A program made the translations under genes and the position numbers. Source: a bacterium ADurb.Bin243 (lineage in GTDB: Bacteria; Muiribacteriota; UBA9980). Taken from it: a stretch of 47,727 nt of DNA. Where the stretch lies: positions 1-47,727 of the forward strand of contig MWBZ01000023.1 in assembly GCA_002069765.1 (NCBI GenBank). The letters are read 5' to 3'. Under the pieces are notes generated by a model. That model was not told the origin of the DNA. It ran no database searches and saw nothing but the letters and a program-made list of their open reading frames with translations. Within the stretch, counting starts at the first letter, position 1, and every line of letters starts with the position of its first letter. Below, one piece after another: positions 24,476-32,602 of the stretch.

Positions 24476-26608
24476 TTGAACGGGGTGTTTCCGATCAAGA
24501 CAAAATATTTTTTAAAAGGCCTTGACTGCGCTCACTGTGCCGCTAAAATCGAAGAAGCCGTCAAAAATCATCCGGCGGTCGAATCGGCCGCGCTGAATTT
24601 TATCGATAAGTCGCTTCGCGTTGAAGATAAAGAAAACAGCAGGCTTTCAGCGGAAGAAATTCAGCGTATCGTTTCGGATATAGAAGACGGCGTCGCCGTA
24701 GAAGCGTTTTCCGAAACGGCCGGCGGCCATGGCGGAGAAGAAGATGATGAGCACGGCGATTACGACGAGATAAAACGCCTCGCGATGCGTATTTTAGCTG
24801 GAATAATCTTTCTGGCGGCTGCGCTCTATGCTCCCGATAAAAAAACGGCTTTCGTATTTTACCTGATTTCTTACGTCAGCGGCGCTTATCCATTGATTAT
24901 CGCGGCGCTTAAAAATATAATAAATAACAATTGGTTCGACGAAAACTTTTTAATGTCGATAGCTACCATAGGCGCTTTTGCCCTCGGCGACTTTCACGAG
25001 GCCATAGGCGTTACCATCTTTTTCCAGATCGGCGAGGTCTTCGAGCATTATTCGGTGGCCCGCTCGCGCAGGTCTATCAAATCGCTCATGGGGCTTCGGC
25101 CGGACTGCGTTAATCTTCTGGCCGGCGGAATTTTCGTTAAACGTCCGCCCGAAGAGGCTGCCGTAGGAGATTTTATCCAGATAAAGCCTGGCGAAAGAAT
25201 TCCTCTCGACGCCGTCGTCACCGAAGGCGAATCGTCGGTAGATTCCAGCGCGCTCACCGGCGAGTCGCTCCCCCGCAAAGCCCGGAAGGGTGATGAAATT
25301 TTAAGCGGCGCCGTTAATATTTCCGGCCTTCTGACCGCTAAAGTTTTAAGGCCTTACGGCGAATCTACCGTTTCAAAAATACTCGCGCTGATCGAAGACT
25401 CCGCCGCTAAAAAAGCTAAAACCGAGCAGTTCATAACTAAATTCGCAAGATATTACACTCCCGCGGTCGTGTTTTCCGCTATTGCTCTCTGCCTCATTCC
25501 ATGGCTCTTTTTCGGCCTGGAATTTTCAGTCTGGCTCAAACGAGCGCTTATATTTCTGGTCATCAGCTGTCCGTGCGCTCTCGTAATATCGATTCCGCTG
25601 GGTTTTTTCGGCGGAATAGGCAGCGCTTCGCGCCGCGGCATACTCATTAAAGGCGCCAATCATCTGGAGGCCCTCAATCATCTTAAAACGGTCGTTTTCG
25701 ATAAAACCGGCACTCTCACGCGCGGCAATTTCGCCGTAGTAGATGTCGTAGTAGAAAGCGGCACGCGCGAAGAGATCCTCGAGTTCGCCGCTATCGCCGA
25801 AACCCACTCAACGCACCCGATCGCCTCGGCCATAAAGAAAGCTTATGATGCGCATGGCGGCGTCATAACCGGCCATTCGATAGAATCGTACGAAGAAGTG
25901 CGCGGCGTCGGAATTAAAGCCGTAATTAACGGAGCCAGCGTATTCGTAGGCCACGACCGCTTTCTGCACGACGAAAATATAGAGCATGCGGTTTGCGTAG
26001 GAGCCGCCACTACCGTGCATGTCGTTGTCAACAGCAAATACTCGGGATATATCGTTATCGCCGACGAAATCAAGCCGGAATCGCGTGAAACCGTTAAATG
26101 GCTTGAGGAACGCGGCATTAAAACGGTCATGCTCACCGGCGACAACCACATCACGGCCGAAAATGTCGCAGGATTGCTTGGCGTCAGCGAATTTTGCGCC
26201 GACCTGCTGCCCCACGAAAAAGTCGAAAAGCTCGAATTCTATAAAACAAAATACGCGACGCACGGCCATGCCGCTTTCGTAGGCGACGGCATCAACGACG
26301 CTCCGGTAATAGCCCGCGCCGATATCGGTTTCGCGATGGGCGGGGTAGGTTCCGACGCCGCCATCGAAGCCGCCGATATAGTGCTGATGAACGATTCGCC
26401 ATCAAAGGTCGCCGACGCCGTTAAAATCGCAGCGCGCACCCGCTCGATCGTATTTCAAAACATTTTTCTAGCTCTCGGCGTCAAAGGCGTATTTCTTGTT
26501 TTCGGCGCTTTCGGAATGGCCACCATGTGGGAAGCCGTCTTCGCCGATGTCGGCGTCGCGGTGCTCGCCATATTCAATTCAATGCGCGCCATGAGCGAAA
26601 AAATATAG
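24476..26608 (+). CDS. Heavy-metal P1B-type ATPase (Zn2+/Cd2+/Pb2+ exporter)
   Basis: This integral membrane ATPase has 710 residues. An N-terminal HMA domain has the metal motif GLDCAHCAAKIE at about 14-25. A His/Asp/Glu-rich linker (HGGEEDDEHGDYDE) follows and may bind metal. The TGES motif (LTGESLPRKA) marks the actuator domain. SCPCALVISIPLG is the transmembrane metal site of P1B pumps. DKTGTLT carries the phosphorylated Asp, THSTHPIAS is the HP locus and VGDGINDAP the hinge. The last helix has DVGVAVLAIFNSMR, as in CadA/ZntA pumps, which favours Zn/Cd/Pb over Cu. The start is a TTG at 24476 without a clear ribosome site; GTG at 24485 is an alternative. No ArsR- or MerR-type regulator lies beside it. 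Confidence 0.93.
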   Translation: MNGVFPIKTKYFLKGLDCAHCAAKIEEAVKNHPAVESAALNFIDKSLRVEDKENSRLSAEEIQRIVSDIEDGVAVEAFSETAGGHGGEEDDEHGDYDEIKRLAMRILAGIIFLAAALYAPDKKTAFVFYLISYVSGAYPLIIAALKNIINNNWFDENFLMSIATIGAFALGDFHEAIGVTIFFQIGEVFEHYSVARSRRSIKSLMGLRPDCVNLLAGGIFVKRPPEEAAVGDFIQIKPGERIPLDAVVTEGESSVDSSALTGESLPRKARKGDEILSGAVNISGLLTAKVLRPYGESTVSKILALIEDSAAKKAKTEQFITKFARYYTPAVVFSAIALCLIPWLFFGLEFSVWLKRALIFLVISCPCALVISIPLGFFGGIGSASRRGILIKGANHLEALNHLKTVVFDKTGTLTRGNFAVVDVVVESGTREEILEFAAIAETHSTHPIASAIKKAYDAHGGVITGHSIESYEEVRGVGIKAVINGASVFVGHDRFLHDENIEHAVCVGAATTVHVVVNSKYSGYIVIADEIKPESRETVKWLEERGIKTVMLTGDNHITAENVAGLLGVSEFCADLLPHEKVEKLEFYKTKYATHGHAAFVGDGINDAPVIARADIGFAMGGVGSDAAIEAADIVLMNDSPSKVADAVKIAARTRSIVFQNIFLALGVKGVFLVFGAFGMATMWEAVFADVGVAVLAIFNSMRAMSEKI

Positions 26609-26654
26609 CTTTTAATTTTAATAGCTTCCCGCCTTCGAAAAACGTTCACAAAAA

Positions 26655-26683
26655 TTGACAAAGCCGCTTTTATGATATATAAT
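26655..26683 (+). promoter_or_regulatory. Perfect consensus sigma-70 promoter of the secreted protease genes
   Basis: TTGACA (26655-26660) and TATAAT (26678-26683) are both perfect and 17 bp apart. Strong constitutive expression of the following secreted metalloprotease is expected unless a factor binds the surrounding inverted repeats. Confidence 0.88.
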
Positions 26684-26710
26684 TATTACATAAAAGTTAA
26701 AAGGCTTTGT
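26658..26710. repeat. Nested inverted repeats wrapped around the -10 box
   Basis: The outer arms ACAAAGCC (26658-26665) and GGCTTTGT (26703-26710) enclose inner arms CTTTTATG (26667-26674) and CATAAAAG (26689-26696). All arms are perfect and the TATAAT lies in the centre. The outer right arm is followed by further T residues. The structure could end the ATPase transcript and at the same time act as an operator of the protease promoter. Confidence 0.6.
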
Positions 26711-26748
26711 TTTTGCTATTTTATTTTTTATAAATGTATGGAGAGTGT

Positions 26749-28659
26749 ATGAGAGCTATCAAATTTAAAACTTTTTTCGCTATAACGGGCGTATTTTTAT
26801 TTTTAACTATTTTCAGCGGTCCGGCTTTCGCTTTTTCTATTAACCAGACTGATAACCCCGACGAAATATCATCCGCGGCGCTCCCCTCGGCGGAAGAATT
26901 AAACAAAGTCGCTATCGACGGCACCCATTATTTCGACGATTTTCAAAAGCACGCAGCTAAGGCTTATAAAAAACGCACGCTCGATTCCGGCGAGCTCAAA
27001 TCGCGCAGCCGCATAAATATAAATGGAAAGTTCCGCTACGACGTAAAAGGCGACGTAGTTAATTTTACGACGCGTAACATCGCGGCAAATCAATATGAAC
27101 AGACCGCCGCCGACTGCGTCCGCGCCGGTAAAAACTGTTATATTTACAAAGCGCGCGGCGTGGACGTGGGCGAGGCTTATCTGGACCGTCTCGTCAAAGA
27201 ATTCGACGATAACATATATCCTAACAACACGGCTAATTTCGGCTTTGAATGGAAGCCCGGCATCGATAACGACAACCACATAACCCTGCTTTTAATGGAT
27301 ATAAAAGACGGCATGGAGCACACTAACGCTTATGTGGCGGGCTATTTCTTCGCGGGTGACGAGTATCCGAGGTCTCAGGTGCCGCACTCCAACGAGCGCG
27401 AAATGATATATCTGGATGTCGTGCAGGGATCGTTCAACGACGAAGCTAATTTTAAAAGGTTCTGCCGCACCATATCGCATGAGTTTCAACACGCCATTCA
27501 CTGGCATCATGACGCTTCCGAAATTACCTGGCTCAACGAGATGATGTCCGAATATTCCGCATTCGTCAATAATTACGGCCATCCCGGCCAGATCAACGCT
27601 TTTTTCAAGCTTCCCGACACTTCGCTTATCGCATGGAGAAACGATCGCGGCGTGCCCAACTACGGCGCCATATATATGTTCGGATATTACCTCATAAGAA
27701 CCGTGGTGGCTATTTACGTTAAAAACGACCCGGCCGCGCTTCCAAAATTCACACAAGCGCTTGTGGCGAGTCCCGAGCACGGCGTGGCGAGCATAATGTC
27801 AACGCTCAAAAGCTTCGGCATAAATAAAAATTTCAAAGATATCTATTTAGATTGGCTTACGGCTAACGCCATCAACAGCCAGTCTGTCAGCAGGCGTTTC
27901 GGCTACGACGCAAGCCTTTCAAACTATCTGCCCATCAAAAGAAACGTACACGGCTCGCTGCCTGTGGTAAACGCGGGCGGCTCCTTCGATATTTACGGCG
28001 GGCTTTATCTGGTTTTTTCGGTGGATCCCGAATACCTGAAAGCCGCCAATAACGGAGGAGCGGTTGCCGTCGGCGGAATCGCGCCCGGCGGATACGCTTT
28101 AAAAATTGCCGTGCAGCGCACAGACGAGCTCGGCGGAAACCAGCTTATCGGCAGGCTGTTAAAAATTAAAATCGACGGCACATACAGCGGCGACGATTTC
28201 ATAATCGGCCCCGACAACAATTATACATTCACCGTGCCCGCGTTTCCGCTCGAATATAAAACCCTTATTTTCACTTTCGGCATGATCGGTTCAGAGCAGC
28301 TCGCAGTGAGCAGGCCGACATATAAATATTCATACAGCTTCGTTCCAATAGCTTCGAGCGCGCGATATATGGCTTCCGCCTATAAACGCCTCGCAACAGA
28401 TAGAACTCTCGGCGAGCCGGCGCGCGCGGCCGCTTACGAAACGCTTTCAAACGACATTCTGGCGAGCCTTTCAACTCAAAAGGGCGCGGCGGAATTTGAG
28501 GAAATGATTAAAACTTTACCGGCCGATGAAAAAAACGATCTTATAAATATGCTCGACGATGTAAAGAAAAAGCCCGCGTTTAAAAAACTCCAGAACGAAA
28601 GCGGCAAAAATTCAGAAGCCGCCGGAGCTATAGATTTTCTTATGAAAAACGGTAGATAG
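26749..28659 (+). CDS. Secreted HExxH metalloprotease-like protein (gluzincin type)
   Basis: This 636-residue exported protein has a signal peptide: MRAIKFK, a hydrophobic core of ~17 residues, then GPAFAFS as a likely cleavage site. The zinc motif HEFQH lies at residues 244-248, and WLNEMMSEYS 18 residues downstream gives the third Glu ligand. This arrangement is seen in M30/hyicolysin-like and related clan MA peptidases. The C-terminal third is a beta-rich stretch, then a helical tail. The frame begins at an ATG at 26734, but GGAG lies five bases before the ATG at 26749, which also starts the signal peptide. The next gene is a clostripain-family protease only 64 bp away without a terminator, so the two are likely one secreted-protease operon. 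Confidence 0.82.
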   Translation: MRAIKFKTFFAITGVFLFLTIFSGPAFAFSINQTDNPDEISSAALPSAEELNKVAIDGTHYFDDFQKHAAKAYKKRTLDSGELKSRSRININGKFRYDVKGDVVNFTTRNIAANQYEQTAADCVRAGKNCYIYKARGVDVGEAYLDRLVKEFDDNIYPNNTANFGFEWKPGIDNDNHITLLLMDIKDGMEHTNAYVAGYFFAGDEYPRSQVPHSNEREMIYLDVVQGSFNDEANFKRFCRTISHEFQHAIHWHHDASEITWLNEMMSEYSAFVNNYGHPGQINAFFKLPDTSLIAWRNDRGVPNYGAIYMFGYYLIRTVVAIYVKNDPAALPKFTQALVASPEHGVASIMSTLKSFGINKNFKDIYLDWLTANAINSQSVSRRFGYDASLSNYLPIKRNVHGSLPVVNAGGSFDIYGGLYLVFSVDPEYLKAANNGGAVAVGGIAPGGYALKIAVQRTDELGGNQLIGRLLKIKIDGTYSGDDFIIGPDNNYTFTVPAFPLEYKTLIFTFGMIGSEQLAVSRPTYKYSYSFVPIASSARYMASAYKRLATDRTLGEPARAAAYETLSNDILASLSTQKGAAEFEEMIKTLPADEKNDLINMLDDVKKKPAFKKLQNESGKNSEAAGAIDFLMKNGR

Positions 28660-28723
28660 CAGGCGGTTAAACAATACGCAAATTATTAGAATATTTTTTA
28701 AAAATAAAAAGGGGCGGTTCAAT

Positions 28724-31621
28724 ATGAAAAAAAATGAATATATAAAATCAATAATAAAGGGGAAGCCTTATTGCCGCGGGTCCGTATATTTTTTAACGGC
28801 CTTTATCCTTCTGGCGGCCGCTTTATTTTTATGCCCCGGCGGAAATGTCCTGGCCCAGGACGGCCGTAATATCTCGATGTCTAACGCGGACTATCTCAAT
28901 ATGCTCACCAACCAGTATGTAATAGATTATTCGCGCGCGCAGACGCTTAAAGCCAGAGTTAAAAAATCCCCCGCCGATAAATCCGAAGAAGCCCGCATAC
29001 GCGCGGAAGAAGCCGCCGAAAAGCGCCGCAAATCGCTCGACAGCCTCTTAAACGCCATAGACGGCCTTATCGCGGCTCAGGCCCATTCAGACGTAAGCGT
29101 TTACATATCGTCGATCGGCGAAAATTATCCCGCTAAAAGCACGGTTTTTAAGCCTGTGTTCGATAAATTGAAAGAAAACCTTAAATTCAAGCTGGCCAGT
29201 TCCTCCGACGCCTCTAAAAACGACGGATACAATTCGCTTCTCGTTAAAATAACCGAGCAGGAGCAGGCGCTTAAAAACAAGAAACCTTCCGCTGACGCCG
29301 GCTCTATTCTGGCGCAGGACCCGCAGGGCCTACAGGCCCACGGCGATTCAACGGCCACCGATTTTTCCGACGGCGTTACCGCCTCCGATAGCGGCGCTCA
29401 GGTTGCGCAGGGCGGTTCCGAACCGGCATCGTCCGGCGGCGATACCGCGGCCGAAGACAAAACCGGCGCGGGCGCCAACGAAAAAGAATGGACTTTCATG
29501 GTTTATATGAACGCCGACAACGATCTCGAAAGCGCCGGCATCAAAGATATAAACGAAATGGAGAAGGTCGGTTCCGGGCCCGCCATAAATATTATAGTGC
29601 AGTGCGACCGTTCGCCGGAATACGACGAGTCGAACGGCAACTGGGTCGGCTCGCGCCGTTTTTTCATTCAAAAAGATTCCGATTTCGCTAAAATAAATTC
29701 AAAGGAAATAGCCAATCTCGGCGACAGCGTCGATATGGGCGATCCGGCCGTCCTGACCGATTTCATAAGATGGGGCGTTAAAAATTATCCGGCAAAAAAA
29801 TATGCGCTTGTAATATGGAACCACGGCTCGGGCTGGAAATTCCAGAACGCCAGGTTCTCGCCCGTAAAAGGCATTTCATACGACGAATCGTCCGGCAATC
29901 ACCTGGATAATTTCAAGCTGACCTCCGCGCTTTCGGAAGGCGTTAAAATAAACGGCGGCAGGAAATTCGACATAATCATTATGGACGCCTGCCTTATGGC
30001 CATGGTTGAAATCGCTTATCAAATAAAAGACTGCGCTAAAGTTTATATCGCGTCTGAAGAAGTCGCGCCGGCCGACGGAATGCCGTACGACTCTATCATG
30101 GCAGGCCTTGCCGCCAATCCCGGCGCCGGCGAAAAGGAATTTTCGGCCGCTATAATAGAAAATTATGTGCGCTCCTACAGGGGCGGTTCTCAGGGCTGGT
30201 CTAACTGCACTTTCTCCGCTTTCGACCTTTCCAATATCGAAACTCTCGCAGCTAAAATCGACGCGCTTTCTAAATATCTAATAGATAATTTCGAGCAGCT
30301 CAGCTATCCCATACTTTTATCAAGGCTTAAAGTCCTCAAGTATTCCGACGCCGATTACGCCGATCTTTATAATTTCTGTGAGCTCATTCAGAATTATTCA
30401 AAAGATCCTTCGGCGGCGGCCCTTTGCGGTGAAATAATGGATATGGTCGGCCGCCCGGATATGCGCGGCGATTATTATGAATCTTTTAATACGCCTATCG
30501 TGATTACCGATGAAAACGAAGGCGTCATCAGATGGACCGTTAACGATAAAGCCGTTCCGCCCGCGGCTTATATTCCGGCCGGCTCTAAAATATCTAAAGA
30601 CGGTTCGGCCGTCGAAACTCCGCTCGTCAAAAACGGCGAAGGCGTTTATTCCGCCGCCATAGGCCCTTTCAACGGAGAAGTGAATATTTCTTCGGTTCAA
30701 TATGCTATTTTTTATAAAAACGGCAGGGCCGGAAGCGAAAAGATCATTTCGAGCGCCAATTCGTTTTTCACCCGTCCGTCCGCTAAAGAAGGCGCCGCGC
30801 CGGTTATAATAGCCGAGGGTCATTCGCAGAGCCTTTCGCTTTCGCGCGGCATCTCAATTTATCTGACGCCGTTCGAAGACTATCTGCTCGGCTATAAAAA
30901 CCTCGATTTTTCAAAGAAATTCGCATGGTCTTCGTTCATATCGCATAAGCCGGTTTTCAAATCGGCCGCTAAAGTGCTCGTGGTACCGGACACCGGCTAC
31001 GCATCGTCGGACCTTATCTATTCGAAGTTTTACCATCACGCTCTCGCGCAGGCCGATATCGATTACGATCTTTACCTGCCCGCCATTTACGGCGAGCTCG
31101 AAGAAGAAGTGCTGGACCGTTATAAAGACGGCGCGGTAATCTGGTACACCGCTAAAAACGCCAACTGCATCTCTAAATATGAAGAATCCATACTGCAAAG
31201 ATTCATAGACGCCGGAGGGCGCATGTTCATCAACGGCCAGAATATCGAGCAGCACCACGGGCTTTCAAAATTCTTCACCGGCGGGCTCGGAGCGCTTTAC
31301 ATACAGGATTCCGGCTCCAGAAAAATAAAGGGCGCCGGCTGCTTCGAAGGCCTGGGCGAGTTCGAGATAGGCGGCGGCGAGGGCGCAAATAACGTTTCCG
31401 ACCCGTCTATATTCAACCTGTCGGGTGAAGCGGCTAAGAAGGCGTTCACTTACGCCGGCACAGAAGATATCGCGGGCGTTAAAAATAAAAACGTCATATT
31501 CTGCGGCTTTAGTTTTGAAAGCGTGGCTTCGGCTGAAACGCGCTCCAGGATGATTAAAGCCGTAATCGATGAGCTGAGGCCGGCCGGAAGCGTTAAAATC
31601 GATATAATGAATAAATTATAG
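28724..31621 (+). CDS. Secreted clostripain-family (C11) cysteine protease
   Basis: This 965-residue protein is exported: a basic N-terminus is followed by a hydrophobic core at about 22-38 and NVLAQDG. Residues 60-165 are helical and charged, and residues 190-250 form a Gly/Ala/Ser/Asp-rich linker. The C11 domain begins with EWTFMVYMNADNDLE at about 257. Its catalytic dyad is visible: His367 in IWNHGSGW and Cys423 in IIMDACLMAM, followed by ASEEVAPADGMPY. Family members cleave after Arg or Lys and are usually activated by self-cleavage. The last ~300 residues, including GRMFINGQNIEQ, look like a separate GATase/ThuA-like flavodoxin-type fold. A purine-rich ribosome site (AAAAGGGGCGG) precedes the ATG. 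Export and partner metalloprotease suggest protein degradation outside the cell. Confidence 0.88.
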   Translation: MKKNEYIKSIIKGKPYCRGSVYFLTAFILLAAALFLCPGGNVLAQDGRNISMSNADYLNMLTNQYVIDYSRAQTLKARVKKSPADKSEEARIRAEEAAEKRRKSLDSLLNAIDGLIAAQAHSDVSVYISSIGENYPAKSTVFKPVFDKLKENLKFKLASSSDASKNDGYNSLLVKITEQEQALKNKKPSADAGSILAQDPQGLQAHGDSTATDFSDGVTASDSGAQVAQGGSEPASSGGDTAAEDKTGAGANEKEWTFMVYMNADNDLESAGIKDINEMEKVGSGPAINIIVQCDRSPEYDESNGNWVGSRRFFIQKDSDFAKINSKEIANLGDSVDMGDPAVLTDFIRWGVKNYPAKKYALVIWNHGSGWKFQNARFSPVKGISYDESSGNHLDNFKLTSALSEGVKINGGRKFDIIIMDACLMAMVEIAYQIKDCAKVYIASEEVAPADGMPYDSIMAGLAANPGAGEKEFSAAIIENYVRSYRGGSQGWSNCTFSAFDLSNIETLAAKIDALSKYLIDNFEQLSYPILLSRLKVLKYSDADYADLYNFCELIQNYSKDPSAAALCGEIMDMVGRPDMRGDYYESFNTPIVITDENEGVIRWTVNDKAVPPAAYIPAGSKISKDGSAVETPLVKNGEGVYSAAIGPFNGEVNISSVQYAIFYKNGRAGSEKIISSANSFFTRPSAKEGAAPVIIAEGHSQSLSLSRGISIYLTPFEDYLLGYKNLDFSKKFAWSSFISHKPVFKSAAKVLVVPDTGYASSDLIYSKFYHHALAQADIDYDLYLPAIYGELEEEVLDRYKDGAVIWYTAKNANCISKYEESILQRFIDAGGRMFINGQNIEQHHGLSKFFTGGLGALYIQDSGSRKIKGAGCFEGLGEFEIGGGEGANNVSDPSIFNLSGEAAKKAFTYAGTEDIAGVKNKNVIFCGFSFESVASAETRSRMIKAVIDELRPAGSVKIDIMNKL

Positions 31622-31634
31622 CCGCATTTATTTC

Positions 31635-31663
31635 TTGACTAAAAATTTCTTTTTATGTAAAAT
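31635..31663 (+). promoter_or_regulatory. Sigma-70 promoter of the Cys-rich secreted protein
   Basis: TTGACT (31635-31640) and TAAAAT (31658-31663) are 17 bp apart, about 43 bp before the ATG at 31706; GGAGG precedes that ATG. Confidence 0.7.
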
Positions 31664-31705
31664 ATAAATCAAAATGCAAACACAAAAATATCGGAGGTAA
31701 AGTTC

Positions 31706-32491
31706 ATGAAAAAATTCCTGGCGATTTTTGTGTACGTTAACTTATTAAGCCTTTTGCTGTTCACGGCGGCTTATGCATGCGATAAATACGACAACGACAA
31801 CGATTACTGCAACTGCCATTTCATGGTAAAGGCGCCCAAATGCGATCTCGATATCGTTAAAGACGAGCAGACGCAGGATTCCCGAATCACCGTGCGCAAC
31901 AATACAAATCACAGGCTTTCAGTTAAGTTCAATAAAGGCGGCCAGGTTTGCTATTCTTTCATGGTCGCTCCGCTTTGCGATGAAACCGTTTGCGTCGCTC
32001 CCGCCAGATATTCATATTCAGTAGAATCTTTCGACTATTGCGGGCTTCTTAAAAAAGGCAGCCAGAACTTTAAAAAAGGCACCGATTACAACTGGAACAT
32101 AACCGTCAGCGGCCAGAAATATATCTGCAAATTCGACTACGTTCCCTGCAAAAAAGAAATTTACAGAACGTATCCTTCGCGCATGGAGTCTTGCGAACGC
32201 AGCTACTATATTCCGCCCTGCGAAGCTTCGTGCTTCAGAAAAGAAAGAATCTGCGGACTCGTCGATTCAGAAGTTATCATATCCAACGATACGGAGTACC
32301 GCATTTATTACAGCCTGGGCGGCGGAATCAACGGCTGCGTGGCGCCCTGCTCGCAGGAAATACTCAACGTAGTTCCCGGCCGTTATAAATTTTACGCAAA
32401 AACGCTTTGCGGCTCGATAGCGCCCGTAGCCACTCTTGAAACATTCCGCGAAGGCTATCGCCATCATATGAGGGTTTTCGTTAAAAAATAA
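31706..32491 (+). CDS. Cysteine-rich secreted protein with two internal repeats
   Basis: This 261-residue protein is not assigned to a family. It has a signal peptide (MKKFLAIFVYV, hydrophobic core, AAYA cleavage site) and about 20 Cys residues, suggesting disulfides or metal binding outside the cytoplasm. Residues about 50-135 and 175-260 are a diverged tandem duplication. Both have N-(N/D)-T followed by beta strands, a short Gly turn, (V/A)P-C, V-(A/V)-P-(A/G)-RY, a Cys-Gly pair, F-(K/R)-(K/E)-G and a closing beta strand. The repeats look like small beta-sandwich modules. It has its own promoter and a hairpin follows, so it is probably expressed alone. Position next to two secreted proteases may be coincidental. 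Confidence 0.7.
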   Translation: MKKFLAIFVYVNLLSLLLFTAAYACDKYDNDNDYCNCHFMVKAPKCDLDIVKDEQTQDSRITVRNNTNHRLSVKFNKGGQVCYSFMVAPLCDETVCVAPARYSYSVESFDYCGLLKKGSQNFKKGTDYNWNITVSGQKYICKFDYVPCKKEIYRTYPSRMESCERSYYIPPCEASCFRKERICGLVDSEVIISNDTEYRIYYSLGGGINGCVAPCSQEILNVVPGRYKFYAKTLCGSIAPVATLETFREGYRHHMRVFVKK

Positions 32492-32532
32492 AGTCTATAA
32501 CTTTTATAAATAAAGGTCAATACTATTTTATG

Positions 32533-32566
32533 CGGAACGGGCGTGAATTAAATGCCCGTTTCGTCT
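32533..32566 (+). terminator. Hairpin between the Cys-rich protein and adenylate cyclase genes
   Basis: AACGGGC (32536-32542) and GCCCGTT (32554-32560) form a perfect 7-bp stem with an 11-nt loop. The T-run behind it is poor (TCGTCTT), so termination may be partial. Confidence 0.5.
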
Positions 32567-32602
32567 TAATTAAGGTAAATTTTCAGAAAATCGGAAGGGA
32601 TT

